From positions 1,916,001 to 1,980,000 of the forward strand of contig NC_013132.1 in assembly GCF_000024005.1 (NCBI RefSeq): a stretch of 64,000 nucleotides of DNA. Direction: 5' to 3'. Below are positions 1-9,267 of this stretch, piece after piece. Position 1 is the stretch's first letter; the number at the start of each line of letters is the position of its first letter. The position numbers and the translations under genes were made by a program. This stretch comes from Chitinophaga pinensis DSM 2588. Lineage in GTDB: Bacteria; Bacteroidota; Bacteroidia; Chitinophagales; Chitinophagaceae. The notes under the pieces are model-generated. The model made no database searches. It had not been told where the DNA came from and worked only from the letters and a program-made list of their open reading frames with translations.

Positions 1-243
1 AGCAGGCTGGTTCAATACCACCTGAATCAGGCACTGGGCATATTTATATTCGCTGCGGTTTTGTGGATAGCAATTCAGATTATCTCAGCAATACTCCCTT
101 CAATAGGCTCAATATTAGCGGTTGCCGGCCTTCTTCCATTGGTCTTAATGACTTTTGGTGCTGTTGCAGCATCAAAGGATATTCTAAGCCCTGTCCCCGG
201 AGTTGGAAAATTGTTTGAGAACAGGTTTAACTTTTTGAATTAA
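1..243 (+). CDS. C-terminal part of a small integral membrane protein (DUF4870/Tic20-like, tentative)
   Basis: The reading frame is open from the window edge to a TAA at 241-243, so the start lies outside. The visible 80 residues hold an amphipathic stretch with QYHLNQALG and two hydrophobic helices, followed by a short tail (KDILSPVPGVGKLFENRF). The combination of 'HLNQALG' before a helix and a small residue-rich tail resembles DUF4870/Tic20-like small membrane proteins, but that is a family-style judgement. Function unknown. It converges on the asparaginase gene across a terminator. Confidence 0.6.
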   Translation, partial: SRLVQYHLNQALGIFIFAAVLWIAIQIISAILPSIGSILAVAGLLPLVLMTFGAVAASKDILSPVPGVGKLFENRFNFLN

Positions 244-307
244 TCTGTCGTGGATCCGTTAGCTGTTAAAAGATTATTGACTATATCCTAACACCCTATA
301 CTAACTG

Positions 308-347
308 AAAAAGTAAAACCGGGGAACTCCGTCCTGGAGTTTCCCGG
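308..347 (-). terminator. Intrinsic terminator of the asparaginase gene
   Basis: A 12-bp stem (CCGGGGAACTCC at 319-330 with GGAGTTTCCCGG at 336-347, one G-T mismatch) is followed on the minus strand by a T-rich run (GGTTTTACTTTTT). It lies just downstream of the asparaginase stop and between convergent genes, so it may act in both directions. Confidence 0.75.
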
Positions 348-365
348 ACCTCAGTCTTAAAATGT

Positions 366-1427
366 TTATTTGTAGATCTCAATTGTGATCTTACCATCGG
401 CAGTGACCATGCCCCTGTACATCCCCTCCGTATTAAAAGGAAGCGCAGCATTCCCTTCTTTGTCCAACGCAATCAATCCACCATTACCACCTAGTTTGCC
501 TACTTTATCTATCACGGCCTTTCCGGCCTCCTGTACCGTTAACCCTTTGTATTCCATCAGCGCAGAAAGGTCATGTGCCACTACGCTACGAATGAAAAAC
601 TCACCCCATCCGGTACATGAAATAGCCACCGTATTATTGTTAGCATAAGTACCTGCACCAATAATAGGCGCATCTCCCACACGACCGTATTTCTTATTGG
701 TCATACCACCGGTAGATGTTCCCGCTGCCAGATTACCCGCTTTGTCCAGTGCCACAGCGCCCACCGTACCAAACTTGTTATCGATATTCTCAACGCCCAG
801 TTTGCCGGCAGGATGGTAACTGTGATCCAGCTTACTTTTAATTGAATCTTCCCTTAGTGCTTTCTGTAATCCATCCCAACGCTCCTGTGTACGGAAATAA
901 GAGGGATCTACTATTTCCAGTCCGGCTTCTTTCGCAAACTGCTCTGCTCCGCGACCGGTCATCATCACATGCTCTGATTTTTCCATCACCGCCCTTGCTG
1001 CTGATATAGGATTACGGATCGTTGATATACCCGCTACAGAACCCGCTTCCAGCGTTTTTCCATTCATAATGGCAGCATCCATTTCATTGCGTCCGTCATG
1101 TGTGAATACAGCGCCTTTACCTGCATTAAACAACGGATTATCTTCCAGCACCCTGATCGTAGCTTCCACAGCATCCAGACTGCTTTTGCCTGCCTGTATC
1201 GCTTTATAGCCCGCATTCAGCGCATCGCGTAAACCAGCAGTGTAAGCGGCTTCCTTTTGCGGCGTCATGTTTTTTTTCAGGATAGTGCCGGCCCCGCCAT
1301 GTATTACAAGTACATATTTTTCCTGGTGGAGACTGTCTTCATGGACGATATTGCGGGCGCCTGCCCGTATGCTGCTGCACATGATCAGCAGCCAGGTGGC
1401 TGATCGGAGAAAGGAGATTGTTTTCAT
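366..1427 (-). CDS. iaaA: Isoaspartyl peptidase / plant-type L-asparaginase (Ntn-hydrolase)
   Basis: 353 residues with an N-terminal export signal (hydrophobic 8-20), so probably periplasmic. Family: Ntn-hydrolases that cleave themselves into alpha and beta subunits and hydrolyse isoaspartyl dipeptides and asparagine. Seen: HGGAG at 43-47 (start of the alpha subunit fold), NAGKGAVF at 101-108, NEMDAAIM at 114-121, and the cleavage site FG|TVGAVALD with the nucleophile Thr221, followed by GNLAAGTSTGGM and the GRVGDAPIIGAG substrate loop. All key residues are present. The start at 1427 directly precedes the signal peptide. Transcribed alone, divergent from the glycosidase operon. Confidence 0.93.
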   Translation of the reverse strand: MKTISFLRSATWLLIMCSSIRAGARNIVHEDSLHQEKYVLVIHGGAGTILKKNMTPQKEAAYTAGLRDALNAGYKAIQAGKSSLDAVEATIRVLEDNPLFNAGKGAVFTHDGRNEMDAAIMNGKTLEAGSVAGISTIRNPISAARAVMEKSEHVMMTGRGAEQFAKEAGLEIVDPSYFRTQERWDGLQKALREDSIKSKLDHSYHPAGKLGVENIDNKFGTVGAVALDKAGNLAAGTSTGGMTNKKYGRVGDAPIIGAGTYANNNTVAISCTGWGEFFIRSVVAHDLSALMEYKGLTVQEAGKAVIDKVGKLGGNGGLIALDKEGNAALPFNTEGMYRGMVTADGKITIEIYK

Positions 1428-1516
1428 ATGGACTAAATTATAAAATCCCGTCCAGTTGTCAGTAGGACACTGTAGGATACTTTGTTAACAGAGATATTGC
1501 AAATTAATAATCGGTT

Positions 1517-1536
1517 TTTGCGCAAACGTTTCCATA
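1517..1536. promoter_or_regulatory. Possible LacI-family operator in the divergent spacer
   Basis: GCGCAAACGTTTCC contains the self-complementary core AAACGTTT (1524-1531), the pattern of LacI/GalR-family operators. It is 30 bp before the glycosidase start and 97 bp from the asparaginase start. A small hairpin ACATTT-atcg-AAATGT follows. No regulator gene is in the window, so this is a motif-based inference. Confidence 0.3.
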
Positions 1537-1560
1537 CATTTATCGAAATGTGTTTCCACG

Positions 1561-3723
1561 ATGACGAATAAAAGAACATCCGTCCGGCTAATCGCGCTTT
1601 CATTGTATGTCTTGCTGTTACTGTGCGGCATCACGGGCAGTAGCCAGGAGCGTATTGACCGTATGGCCCTTGTACAAAGACATAATGTAATAAACAAACA
1701 ATTCGATTCCCTTTCGGCACTGACCCTGGGGAACGGTGGTTTTGCGTTTACCGTGGATGTCACTGGTATGCAATCATTTCCTGAAGCTTACAGTCAGGGT
1801 GTGCCGTTAGGTACGCAATCCGAATGGGCATGGCATAGCTTTGTCGATACCGCTGCTTACCGTTTTGAAGAAAGCCTGAAAGCATATCATCTGGATAACC
1901 GTGATATTACTTATGCCGTGCAATGGAATACCCCGGAAAGAAACAAAGGGGCTTCCGACTGGTTCCGTCAGAATGTGCACCGGTTGCAACTGGGTAATCT
2001 GGGAATGCTCATTACCCTGAAAAATGGGACTACCTGTAGTCTGTCGGACGTCAAAGGAATTGATCAGGAACTAGACCTCTGGAATGGTATCGTCAAAAGT
2101 CATTTCACCATAGAAGGAACACCAGTGGATGTGATCACTGCCGTACATCCCGAAACAGATGTTGTCTCCGTCAAAATATCTTCAGCCCTGATAAAAGAAG
2201 GACGTATCAAACTGCGTGTCCGTTTCCCTTATCCGACGGGTACTTTTTCGGATGTAGGTGTCAACAGGCAGTTCCCTGAGAAACATTCTTCCCGTATCAT
2301 CGATTATGATCAGCGTTCCTTTACCCTGGAACATGTATTGGATAAATACCGTTATTATCTGAAGGTCTCCGGTTCAGAACCGCTGACCGTCACCCAGTTA
2401 CAAAGACATGATCACCTGCTGACACCTGCAGCTACCGGCACTGTCATGGAATACAGTTTCCGCTTTAGTGAAGAGATACCGTTGGGGCGTAGTATCCCGA
2501 ATTTTGGTGTAGTAAGGATGATGTGTGAAGACTACTGGCAACATTTCTGGCAGGAGGGAGGCGCCGTTGATTTCTCCGGCAGTACAGATCCCAGAGCTAC
2601 AGAACTGGAAAGAAGGATCATTTTATCCCAGTATCTGATGGCAGTACAGTGCGCAGGTAATATACCACCGCAGGAAACCGGATTGACTTATAACAGCTGG
2701 TTTGGAAAACCCCACCTGGAAATGCATTGGTGGCACGCTGCACATTTCGCCCTCTGGAATCGCCCTGATATGCTGGAAAAGTGCCTGCAATGGTACTATA
2801 AGGTAGCAGAAAAGGCAGCAGCTATTGCAAAACGGCAGGGTTATGAGGGATTACGCTGGCAGAAAATGACGGATCCGGCCGGTAATGAAAGTCCTTCTTC
2901 TGTAGGTGCATTCCTGATCTGGCAGCAACCGCATTTTATTTATATGACGGAATTGCTTTATCGGCACTATCATGATAAAGGCACACTCAATAAATACAAG
3001 GACCTGGTATTTGCCACCGCAGATTTCATGGCTTCCTATCCCACATACGACAGTTCAAAACATCGGTACACACTAGGCCCCGGTATGATCCCGGCACAGG
3101 AACGTTTCAAACCTGAAAGCACGTTTAATCCGACTTTCGAACTGGCCTACTGGCGCTGGGGATTATCCACCGCACAGGAATGGCGGGTAAGATTAGGATT
3201 GCCGCGTAATCAACGCTGGGATAATGTACTGGACAGCCTTTCTGCACTTCCGCAGCAACAGGGTTTATACCTGGCAGCTGAGAGTGCGCCGGATGCTTAT
3301 ACGAATCCTCCTTACATGACAGATCATCCGGCTGTATTGGGCGCTTTAGGTATGCTGCCTGCCCGTCCATATGTAGATACCGCTGTCATGCATAATACTT
3401 TCAATAAGATCTGGCAATCCTGGAACTGGAAAGAGACCTGGGGCTGGGATTTCCCGCTCACCGCTATGACAGCTACCCGTCTGGGCTTGCCTGACAAAGC
3501 GATGGATGCCCTGTTTATGCCGGTAAAGACGAACACCTGGTTACCCAACGGGCATAACTACCAGGACGAAAGACTACGTCTATATCTGCCTGGGAATGGC
3601 GGATTGCTGACGGCCATCGCCGTCATGTGTGCAGGATATGACGGGTGTAATGTAGCATTGCCAGGTATTCCTGACAATGGCAAATGGCACGTGATGTGGG
3701 AAGGGTTGAACCCGATGCCATGA
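1561..3723 (+). CDS. Exported (alpha/alpha)6 six-hairpin glycosidase-like protein
   Basis: 720 residues with a signal peptide (hydrophobic 8-26). The first half is a beta-sandwich-like region starting with RHNVINKQFDSLSALTLGNGGFAF, a pattern seen in GH65-type N-terminal domains. The second half has aromatic-rich helices (EMHWWHAAHFALWNRPDMLEK, NPTFELAYWRWGLS, TDHPAVLGALGMLP, WNWKETWGWDFPLTAMTATRLG) typical of six-hairpin glycosidases. Substrate and catalytic residues cannot be assigned. The GH105 gene follows after 43 bp, so the two probably form an operon for breaking down plant-derived glycans in the periplasm. Annotated by fold resemblance only. Confidence 0.8.
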   Translation: MTNKRTSVRLIALSLYVLLLLCGITGSSQERIDRMALVQRHNVINKQFDSLSALTLGNGGFAFTVDVTGMQSFPEAYSQGVPLGTQSEWAWHSFVDTAAYRFEESLKAYHLDNRDITYAVQWNTPERNKGASDWFRQNVHRLQLGNLGMLITLKNGTTCSLSDVKGIDQELDLWNGIVKSHFTIEGTPVDVITAVHPETDVVSVKISSALIKEGRIKLRVRFPYPTGTFSDVGVNRQFPEKHSSRIIDYDQRSFTLEHVLDKYRYYLKVSGSEPLTVTQLQRHDHLLTPAATGTVMEYSFRFSEEIPLGRSIPNFGVVRMMCEDYWQHFWQEGGAVDFSGSTDPRATELERRIILSQYLMAVQCAGNIPPQETGLTYNSWFGKPHLEMHWWHAAHFALWNRPDMLEKCLQWYYKVAEKAAAIAKRQGYEGLRWQKMTDPAGNESPSSVGAFLIWQQPHFIYMTELLYRHYHDKGTLNKYKDLVFATADFMASYPTYDSSKHRYTLGPGMIPAQERFKPESTFNPTFELAYWRWGLSTAQEWRVRLGLPRNQRWDNVLDSLSALPQQQGLYLAAESAPDAYTNPPYMTDHPAVLGALGMLPARPYVDTAVMHNTFNKIWQSWNWKETWGWDFPLTAMTATRLGLPDKAMDALFMPVKTNTWLPNGHNYQDERLRLYLPGNGGLLTAIAVMCAGYDGCNVALPGIPDNGKWHVMWEGLNPMP

Positions 3724-3766
3724 TGTTGATCCATGTTGATCCATCCACGTAAAAACTATATATATA

Positions 3767-4906
3767 ATGAAGATGCATCTTTTCGCAGCAGCTGCTTTGC
3801 TAAGTATCGGCAGTTATCTGCCAATGCAGGCACAGCAGGCGCTGCCGCCAAAAAAGGAGACCCTCAAAACCCTGACCCTCGTTAACCGTTATTTTATGGA
3901 AAAATGGCCGGATGCCGGCAAAGACATCGTATTGAAAAAGACCTGGCCTTCTCACATCTGGACCAGGGCTGTCTATTACGAAGGTCTGATGGCCCTCTAC
4001 CAGATCGATCCGCAGCAAAGCTATTACGACTATGCCGTACAGTGGGGTGATAAGCACAACTGGGGCCTCCGTGGAGGTATTACAACCCGCAATGCCGACA
4101 ACCAGGCCTGCGGACAAACATATATCGACCTCTACCTCCTCGATAAAAAGCAACACGATAACCGTATTCACGATATAAAGGCATCTATCGATACAATGAT
4201 GCTCACCGACGTGATCGATGACTGGGACTGGATAGACGCCATTCAGATGGCCATGCCCGTAATGGCGCGATTGGGTAAGCTCTATAATGACACTGCCTAT
4301 TATCATCGCATGTATGAGATGTATGCCTACACCAAATACAAGCACGGCACAGAAGGGCTGTACAACCAACAGGAACATCTCTGGTGGCGCGACAAAGATT
4401 TTGTGCCTCCCTACAAAGAGCCCAACGGAGGCAATTGTTACTGGAGTCGTGGCAATGGCTGGGTACTGGCCGCCCTGCTAAGAACAATGGAACAGCTCCC
4501 ACAAAGCTCTCCCTACTACAAGATCTTCCTGCAGGACTTCAAAGATATGTCAGCTGCTATCCTTAAACTCCAGCGCCCTGACGGCTTCTGGAATGCCAGT
4601 CTCCATGATCCCACCAATTTCGGCGGAAAGGAACTGACCGGCACCTCCCTTTTTGTATATGGTATGGCCTGGGGCGTACGCAAAGGCTATCTTGACAAGA
4701 AAACCTATCAGCCCGCCATCACTAAAGCGTGGAACGCGCTCACCAAAGAATGTGTACACGACAACGGTATGCTTGGCTACGTACAAAGCACCGGAAAGCA
4801 ACCCTCCGACGGCCAACCCGTTACCTACGACAAGATTCCCGACTTCGAAGACTATGGCCTGGGCTGTTTCCTGCTCGCCGGCTCTGAAATCTACAAGAGT
4901 AAATAA
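3767..4906 (+). CDS. GH105 family unsaturated rhamnogalacturonyl/glucuronyl hydrolase
   Basis: 379 residues with a signal peptide ending near MQAQQ (20-24). GH105 enzymes remove the unsaturated uronic acid left at the non-reducing end of oligosaccharides by polysaccharide lyases. Seen: RNADNQACGQTYIDLY (109-123) and DWIDAIQMAMP (154-164), which supply the two family aspartates (D111 and D157), then CYWSRGNGWV and FGGKELTGTSLFVYGMAWG, the hallmark substrate-binding segments. Length is normal. Second gene of the operon starting at 1561. The pairing suggests a pectin or glucuronan breakdown pathway, but no lyase is present nearby. Confidence 0.88.
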   Translation: MKMHLFAAAALLSIGSYLPMQAQQALPPKKETLKTLTLVNRYFMEKWPDAGKDIVLKKTWPSHIWTRAVYYEGLMALYQIDPQQSYYDYAVQWGDKHNWGLRGGITTRNADNQACGQTYIDLYLLDKKQHDNRIHDIKASIDTMMLTDVIDDWDWIDAIQMAMPVMARLGKLYNDTAYYHRMYEMYAYTKYKHGTEGLYNQQEHLWWRDKDFVPPYKEPNGGNCYWSRGNGWVLAALLRTMEQLPQSSPYYKIFLQDFKDMSAAILKLQRPDGFWNASLHDPTNFGGKELTGTSLFVYGMAWGVRKGYLDKKTYQPAITKAWNALTKECVHDNGMLGYVQSTGKQPSDGQPVTYDKIPDFEDYGLGCFLLAGSEIYKSK

Positions 4907-4918
4907 TCAAAGCTGGTA

Positions 4919-4951
4919 ATAGGAATTAGGAATTAAGAATTAAGAATTGAA
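4919..4951 (+). repeat. 7-bp-periodic repeat (GAATTAG/GAATTAA), about 4 copies
   Basis: Directly after the GH105 stop, GGAATTA GGAATTA AGAATTA AGAATTG repeats with a 7-bp period. One of several dispersed heptad tracts in the window. No inverted partner was found nearby. Confidence 0.85.
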
Positions 4952-4984
4952 TCAACACTATAAATAGTATAAGTAATCTCCCAT

Positions 4985-5029
4985 AAAACGGCCGGATGAT
5001 GTCACCTTCACATCGTCCGGCCGTTTTTT
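4985..5029 (+). terminator. Intrinsic terminator of the GH/GH105 operon
   Basis: An 18-bp stem beginning AAAACGGCCGGATGATGT pairs with ACATCGTCCGGCCGTTTT (one G-T pair), loop CACCTTC, ending in TTTTTT. The A-rich left and T-rich right sides make it potentially bidirectional. A similar stem (ACGGCCGGACAAC) sits at 36018-36057. Confidence 0.9.
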
Positions 5030-5044
5030 CGTTTTGATAACATT

Positions 5045-5180
5045 CCCCAGCGGTTTTCAGCTGGAGACCACTGGTCTTAGTTCTACGAAGTATGCTGAGC
5101 CCCTGCAACCAGGGGTTCAGTCCACCCCGCTGCCCTAACTCTCCAACCCAAACCCCATAGCAAGGAACTTCAAAGACTAC
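5045..5180 (+). other. Hairpin-rich stretch upstream of the PepSY gene
   Basis: The 290-bp gap before the PepSY gene has no credible ORF but carries three consecutive hairpins: CCAGC/GCTGG (5047-5064), AGACC/GGTCT (5065-5077) and the strong CCCCTG-caac-CAGGGG (5100-5115). It could be a structured leader or terminator remnants. It matches no riboswitch consensus that I know. Confidence 0.3.
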
Positions 5181-5317
5181 AGCCTGTGGTCCCAGACTGA
5201 AACCGCGGTATCTCAAAACATCCGCTAAAAACAAAAATTCCCGTTTCGAGCATCCAATCCCTGCTATTTATCGCATCTTTAACCCCAACCTTCGAACGAA
5301 AGCAACTGCAATTGCAT

Positions 5318-6475
5318 ATGACTGTAAAAAAACTCATTGGTAAAGTCCACCTCTGGCTGGGCTTTATTTCCGGCATCGGCGTTTTCATGATCGCCATTAC
5401 CGGCTGTATCCTCGCGTTCCAGCAGGAAATAGAAAGCCTGACCAAACCTTACATGTACACAGAGAGTAAGCCAGATGTCAACCCACTGCCACCTTCCACA
5501 CTAAAAGCAATTGCAGTAAAAGAAATCAAGGACAAACAGCCCAACGGCATCAACTACCCCGGCAAGGATAAAAGCGCTTCCGTAATGTTCTACGGCGCGG
5601 ATCCGGACTATTACTACCAGGTATTCATGGACCCATATACCGGCAAAGTGATCAATGTATGGAGTGAAGAAGACGATTTTTTCCATTTTATATTACACGG
5701 ACATTACTACCTCTGGCTACCGCCAAAGATCGGCCAGCCGGTAGTCGCCTCTGTGACCCTGATCTTCGTGGTGATGTTGATTTCCGGTCTGATATTGTGG
5801 TGGCCAAAGAATAAAGCCGCCGCCCGCCAGCGCTTCAGTATCAAGTGGGACGCAAAATGGAGAAGGCTCAATTATGACCTGCATAATGTACTCGGATTTT
5901 ATATACTGGTGATAGGCTTGCTGATTGCGACAACCGGCCTGGTATGGGGCTTTGAATGGTTCAGTAACGGACTGTACTATGCCACCTCAGGGGGAAAGGC
6001 GTTGCCGCCATATGCTCCACCGCTGTCAGATACGACGAAGCACGCCCGGTACAGTATCCCGGAAGACCAGGTCTGGCAGCAGCTACTGGCAAAAGCGCCT
6101 CAGGGCGCTGGTATTAATATCGGCTTTTCAACAGAGAAATCAGCATCAATCGCAGCATCTGTGAACTACCGTCCCGGTACATACTATAAGTCTGACAACT
6201 ATTATTTTGACCGCAATACCCTGGCTGTTCTACCAGCTGAAGGCCCTTATACCGGAGAATATGCCAAAGCCAGCTTCGCCAACAAGCTGCGGGATATGAA
6301 TTACGATATCCATGTCGGGGCTATATTAGGCATTCCGGGAAAGATCCTTGTTTTTATGGCTAGTCTGGTCTGTGCCAGTCTGCCGGTAACAGGAATCTAT
6401 ATATGGTGGGGCAGAAGAAACAAGAAAGTCAAAAAGAGCCCTGCTACGAGTACAACCTCCCGGGTAAAAGTCTGA
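5318..6475 (+). CDS. PepSY-associated transmembrane protein (putative siderophore-iron reductase type)
   Basis: 385 residues. The ATG at 5318 is chosen over an in-frame TTG six bases upstream. Helix 1 (about 13-35, HLWLGFISGIGVFMIAITGCIL) is followed by a periplasmic PepSY-like domain (VFMDPYTGKVINV), then HGHYYLWLPPKIGQPVV plus helix 2, LHNVLGFYILVIGLL plus helix 3, a second periplasmic section and a final helix ending IYIWWGRRNK. Histidines in the helices (VHLWLG, LHGHYYLW, DLHNVLGFY, NYDIHVGA) are those thought to bind haem or carry electrons in this family. Members often sit beside TonB receptors and support ferric-siderophore reduction; none is adjacent here, so the substrate is unknown. 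Confidence 0.85.
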   Translation: MTVKKLIGKVHLWLGFISGIGVFMIAITGCILAFQQEIESLTKPYMYTESKPDVNPLPPSTLKAIAVKEIKDKQPNGINYPGKDKSASVMFYGADPDYYYQVFMDPYTGKVINVWSEEDDFFHFILHGHYYLWLPPKIGQPVVASVTLIFVVMLISGLILWWPKNKAAARQRFSIKWDAKWRRLNYDLHNVLGFYILVIGLLIATTGLVWGFEWFSNGLYYATSGGKALPPYAPPLSDTTKHARYSIPEDQVWQQLLAKAPQGAGINIGFSTEKSASIAASVNYRPGTYYKSDNYYFDRNTLAVLPAEGPYTGEYAKASFANKLRDMNYDIHVGAILGIPGKILVFMASLVCASLPVTGIYIWWGRRNKKVKKSPATSTTSRVKV

Positions 6476-6691
6476 TCCGGTATCCCCTCATAAAAAATAA
6501 GCGTAAAAATTACGTTTCAAAAAAAATAAATTCTAATTTTCAGCGGCGAGAGAATGCACGGTGCTGTTGATTTAATCCACGGGTATCATTTTTTAAAACA
6601 GGTCTATGAGTCTCTGCAATTCTGCTGATGCAGCAGAAGGGGTGGCGCATTTCCACGTATTCAATAACTCTTACATAAAGCTCCACAAATC

Positions 6692-9145
6692 ATGAAGAGA
6701 ATTTTTGGTATCGCAGCCGTATTGCTGTCACAGCAGCTCTATGCGCAGCAACAACAGGCGCCTGCCTACCCGCTGATCACACATGATCCGTATTTCAGCG
6801 TATGGTCAGCAACGGACAATCTGAACGCATCTGCTACCCGTCACTGGACCGGTACGGAACAATCCCTGACAGGGTTTGTAAAAGTAGATGGCGTTATTTA
6901 CCGTGTGCTCGGTGCACCGGGACATTTGTACAAACAGCTGGCAGCGACCGCTGATGCCGCACCTTATGAGGTACGTTACACAGAAACAGCGCCTGCTAAA
7001 GGATGGGAAGATCCTGCATTTAGCGATGCAGACTGGAAAACCGGTAAGGCGCCTTTTGAAAAAGAAAGGAAAACTGCAGGTACACCCTGGTTTTCTGATG
7101 ATGTATGGGTACGCAGAACATTCAACGTGGATGATACCAATGTGGATAACCTGCTGCTCAAAATCAATCACGATGACAATGCTGAAGTTTTTCTGAACGG
7201 AGAACTGATCTACAGTTATGTGGGATGGTTAAATCACATGTCCTATTTCCCGATCAAGGATGAAGTAAGAAAGAAACTGCGTAAAGGCACTAATGTACTG
7301 GCCATGCATTGTACCAATACCAGAGGCGGCGCTTACCTTGATGGTGGTATCGTAACTGAACTCAAAGACAAATGGGCAGATAAAGTAAAGCTCGCAGAAC
7401 AGAAAAGTGTAGAACTGACTGCCACGCAGACAGCCTATAACTTCACCTGTGGAAAAGTAGATGTAAAACTGACCTTTACTTCTCCGCTGCTGATGAAGGA
7501 CCTGGATCTGATGTCCCGTCCTGTTTCTTATATCTCTTATAAGGTAAAAGCAAACGACGGCAGCAAACACAAAGTGGAAGTATACTTCGGTGCTTCTTCT
7601 GACCTGGCGGTAAATACACCTGCACAGGAAGTGACTGCACAACAATACAACAGCGAAGGTTTATCTATCCTTAAAACCGGTACCCTTGCACAACCAGTAC
7701 TGGCAAAGAGAGGCGATGACCTGCGTATCGACTGGGGATATCTCTATGTAGCTGTTCCACAGTCGGCCGGTGCGAAGCAGTTTGTCACCGGAGAAGGAGT
7801 AGCAGTTGGTGCATTTGCCGGTAAAGGAAAAACAGCCACAGTTGATAAAGGCACACAACTGGTGCTGAACACGACAGTGTCACTGGGTAAGGTGGATGGT
7901 ACAGAAAAAGAACAGGTGTTCCTGCTGGGATATGATGACCTGTATTCCATTCAGTATTTCAACACCAACCTGAGACCGTGGTGGAAAAAAGATGATAGTT
8001 ATACGATCGAAAAAGAACTCAAGAAAGCGCAGGATGAATATACTGCGATCATCGGTCGTTGTAATGCATTTGACAAAGAACTGTTTGAAGACACTAAAAA
8101 AGCGGGTGGTGAGAAATATGCAAAACTGTGTGTACTTGGCTATCGCCAGAGTATCTCTGCACACAAGCTGGTAAAGAGTCCGCAGGGGGAGATCCTGTTC
8201 CTGTCCAAAGAAAACTTCAGTAACGGTTGTATCAACACGGTAGATGTAACGTATCCTTCTGCACCCTTATATCTGATATATAATCCAGATTTGATGAAAG
8301 GTATGCTAACTGGCATATTCTACTTCAGCGAAAGTGGAAAATATACACAGCCTTATGCGGCACATGACCTGGGTACCTATCCACTGGCAAATGGGCAGGC
8401 ATATGGTGAAGGTATGCCGGTTGAAGAATCTGGTAACATGATCATTCTGACAGCGGCAATTGCAAAAGCAGAAGGCAATGCTAACTATGCAAAGCAACAT
8501 TGGAAAACCCTGACTACATGGGCAGAATACCTGCTGAAAGAAGGTTTTGATCCGGCTAACCAACTTTGTACGGATGACTTTGCGGGTCACCTGGCAAGAA
8601 ATGCCAACCTCTCTGTTAAAGCGATCGTGGGTCTTGGTTCTTACGCGATGCTGGCTGATATGCTGGGGGATAAAGCTACTGCAGCGAAGTACAGACAAGC
8701 AGCAAAAGATATGGTACCTAAATGGATGCAGCTGGCAGATGATGGCGATCACTATACACTGGCATTCGAAAACAAAGGTTCCTGGAGCCAGAAATACAAC
8801 CTCGTATGGGATAAAGTACTCGGACTGGATCTGTTCCCGAAATCCGTTTACCAGAAAGAGATTAAATATTATCTCACCCGTCAGTTAACATACGGACTGC
8901 CACTGGATAGCCGTAAAAATTACACTAAATCTGACTGGATCATCTGGACAGCAACGTTGGCGGATAGTCCTGCTGACTTCTCTGCATTCATTGATCCCTT
9001 ATATAAATATGCACAGGAAACAACCTCTCGTGTACCTATCAGTGACTGGCATGAAACGGAAGATGGTAAGATGGTCGGATTCCAGGCAAGGAGTGTAGTA
9101 GGTGGCTATTTTATGCCGTTATTAGGCGCTACTATAAAAAAATAA
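6692..9145 (+). CDS. Exported DUF4965/DUF5127/DUF1793 glutaminase-like protein
   Basis: 817 residues with a signal peptide ending at about LYAQQQQ (17-22). Domain order follows the fungal/bacterial glutaminase A-like family: an N-terminal segment with AYPLITHDPYFSVWS, a carbohydrate-binding-like beta domain (WVRRTFNVDD..LLLKINHDDNAEVFLNGELIYSY), a DUF5127-like middle part, and a C-terminal (alpha/alpha)6 DUF4965/DUF1793 region (LSKENFSNGCINTVDVTYPSAPLYL, YPLANGQAYGEGMPVEESGNMIILT, DDFAGHLARNANLSVKAIVGLGSYA). Family members are annotated as glutaminases, but activity is shown for few, so substrate is uncertain. Single-gene unit closed by a strong terminator. Confidence 0.88.
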   Translation: MKRIFGIAAVLLSQQLYAQQQQAPAYPLITHDPYFSVWSATDNLNASATRHWTGTEQSLTGFVKVDGVIYRVLGAPGHLYKQLAATADAAPYEVRYTETAPAKGWEDPAFSDADWKTGKAPFEKERKTAGTPWFSDDVWVRRTFNVDDTNVDNLLLKINHDDNAEVFLNGELIYSYVGWLNHMSYFPIKDEVRKKLRKGTNVLAMHCTNTRGGAYLDGGIVTELKDKWADKVKLAEQKSVELTATQTAYNFTCGKVDVKLTFTSPLLMKDLDLMSRPVSYISYKVKANDGSKHKVEVYFGASSDLAVNTPAQEVTAQQYNSEGLSILKTGTLAQPVLAKRGDDLRIDWGYLYVAVPQSAGAKQFVTGEGVAVGAFAGKGKTATVDKGTQLVLNTTVSLGKVDGTEKEQVFLLGYDDLYSIQYFNTNLRPWWKKDDSYTIEKELKKAQDEYTAIIGRCNAFDKELFEDTKKAGGEKYAKLCVLGYRQSISAHKLVKSPQGEILFLSKENFSNGCINTVDVTYPSAPLYLIYNPDLMKGMLTGIFYFSESGKYTQPYAAHDLGTYPLANGQAYGEGMPVEESGNMIILTAAIAKAEGNANYAKQHWKTLTTWAEYLLKEGFDPANQLCTDDFAGHLARNANLSVKAIVGLGSYAMLADMLGDKATAAKYRQAAKDMVPKWMQLADDGDHYTLAFENKGSWSQKYNLVWDKVLGLDLFPKSVYQKEIKYYLTRQLTYGLPLDSRKNYTKSDWIIWTATLADSPADFSAFIDPLYKYAQETTSRVPISDWHETEDGKMVGFQARSVVGGYFMPLLGATIKK

Positions 9146-9164
9146 TTATAAAGTCTTCGGGCTG

Positions 9165-9213
9165 AAAGTGTGTGGGGTGGCTCTTCTACAGGAAGAGTGC
9201 CCCACACTTTTTT
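9165..9213 (+). terminator. Intrinsic terminator of the DUF4965 gene
   Basis: AAAGTGTG.GGGG..CTCTTC pairs with GAAGAG..CCCCACACTTT around the loop TACAG and ends in TTTTTT. Confidence 0.88.
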
Positions 9214-9255
9214 AAGTGTAGTAATACTACTACAAAAGAATTTACAAGGCGGTTA

Positions 9256-9263
9256 TATATTTG
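9256..9263 (+). promoter_or_regulatory. Candidate -7 promoter element (TATATTTG)
   Basis: Exact match to the Bacteroidota TAnnTTTG box in a gene-free stretch, with no clear TTG at -33. It would start the candidate structured RNA that follows. Confidence 0.4.
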
Positions 9264-9267
9264 TATC

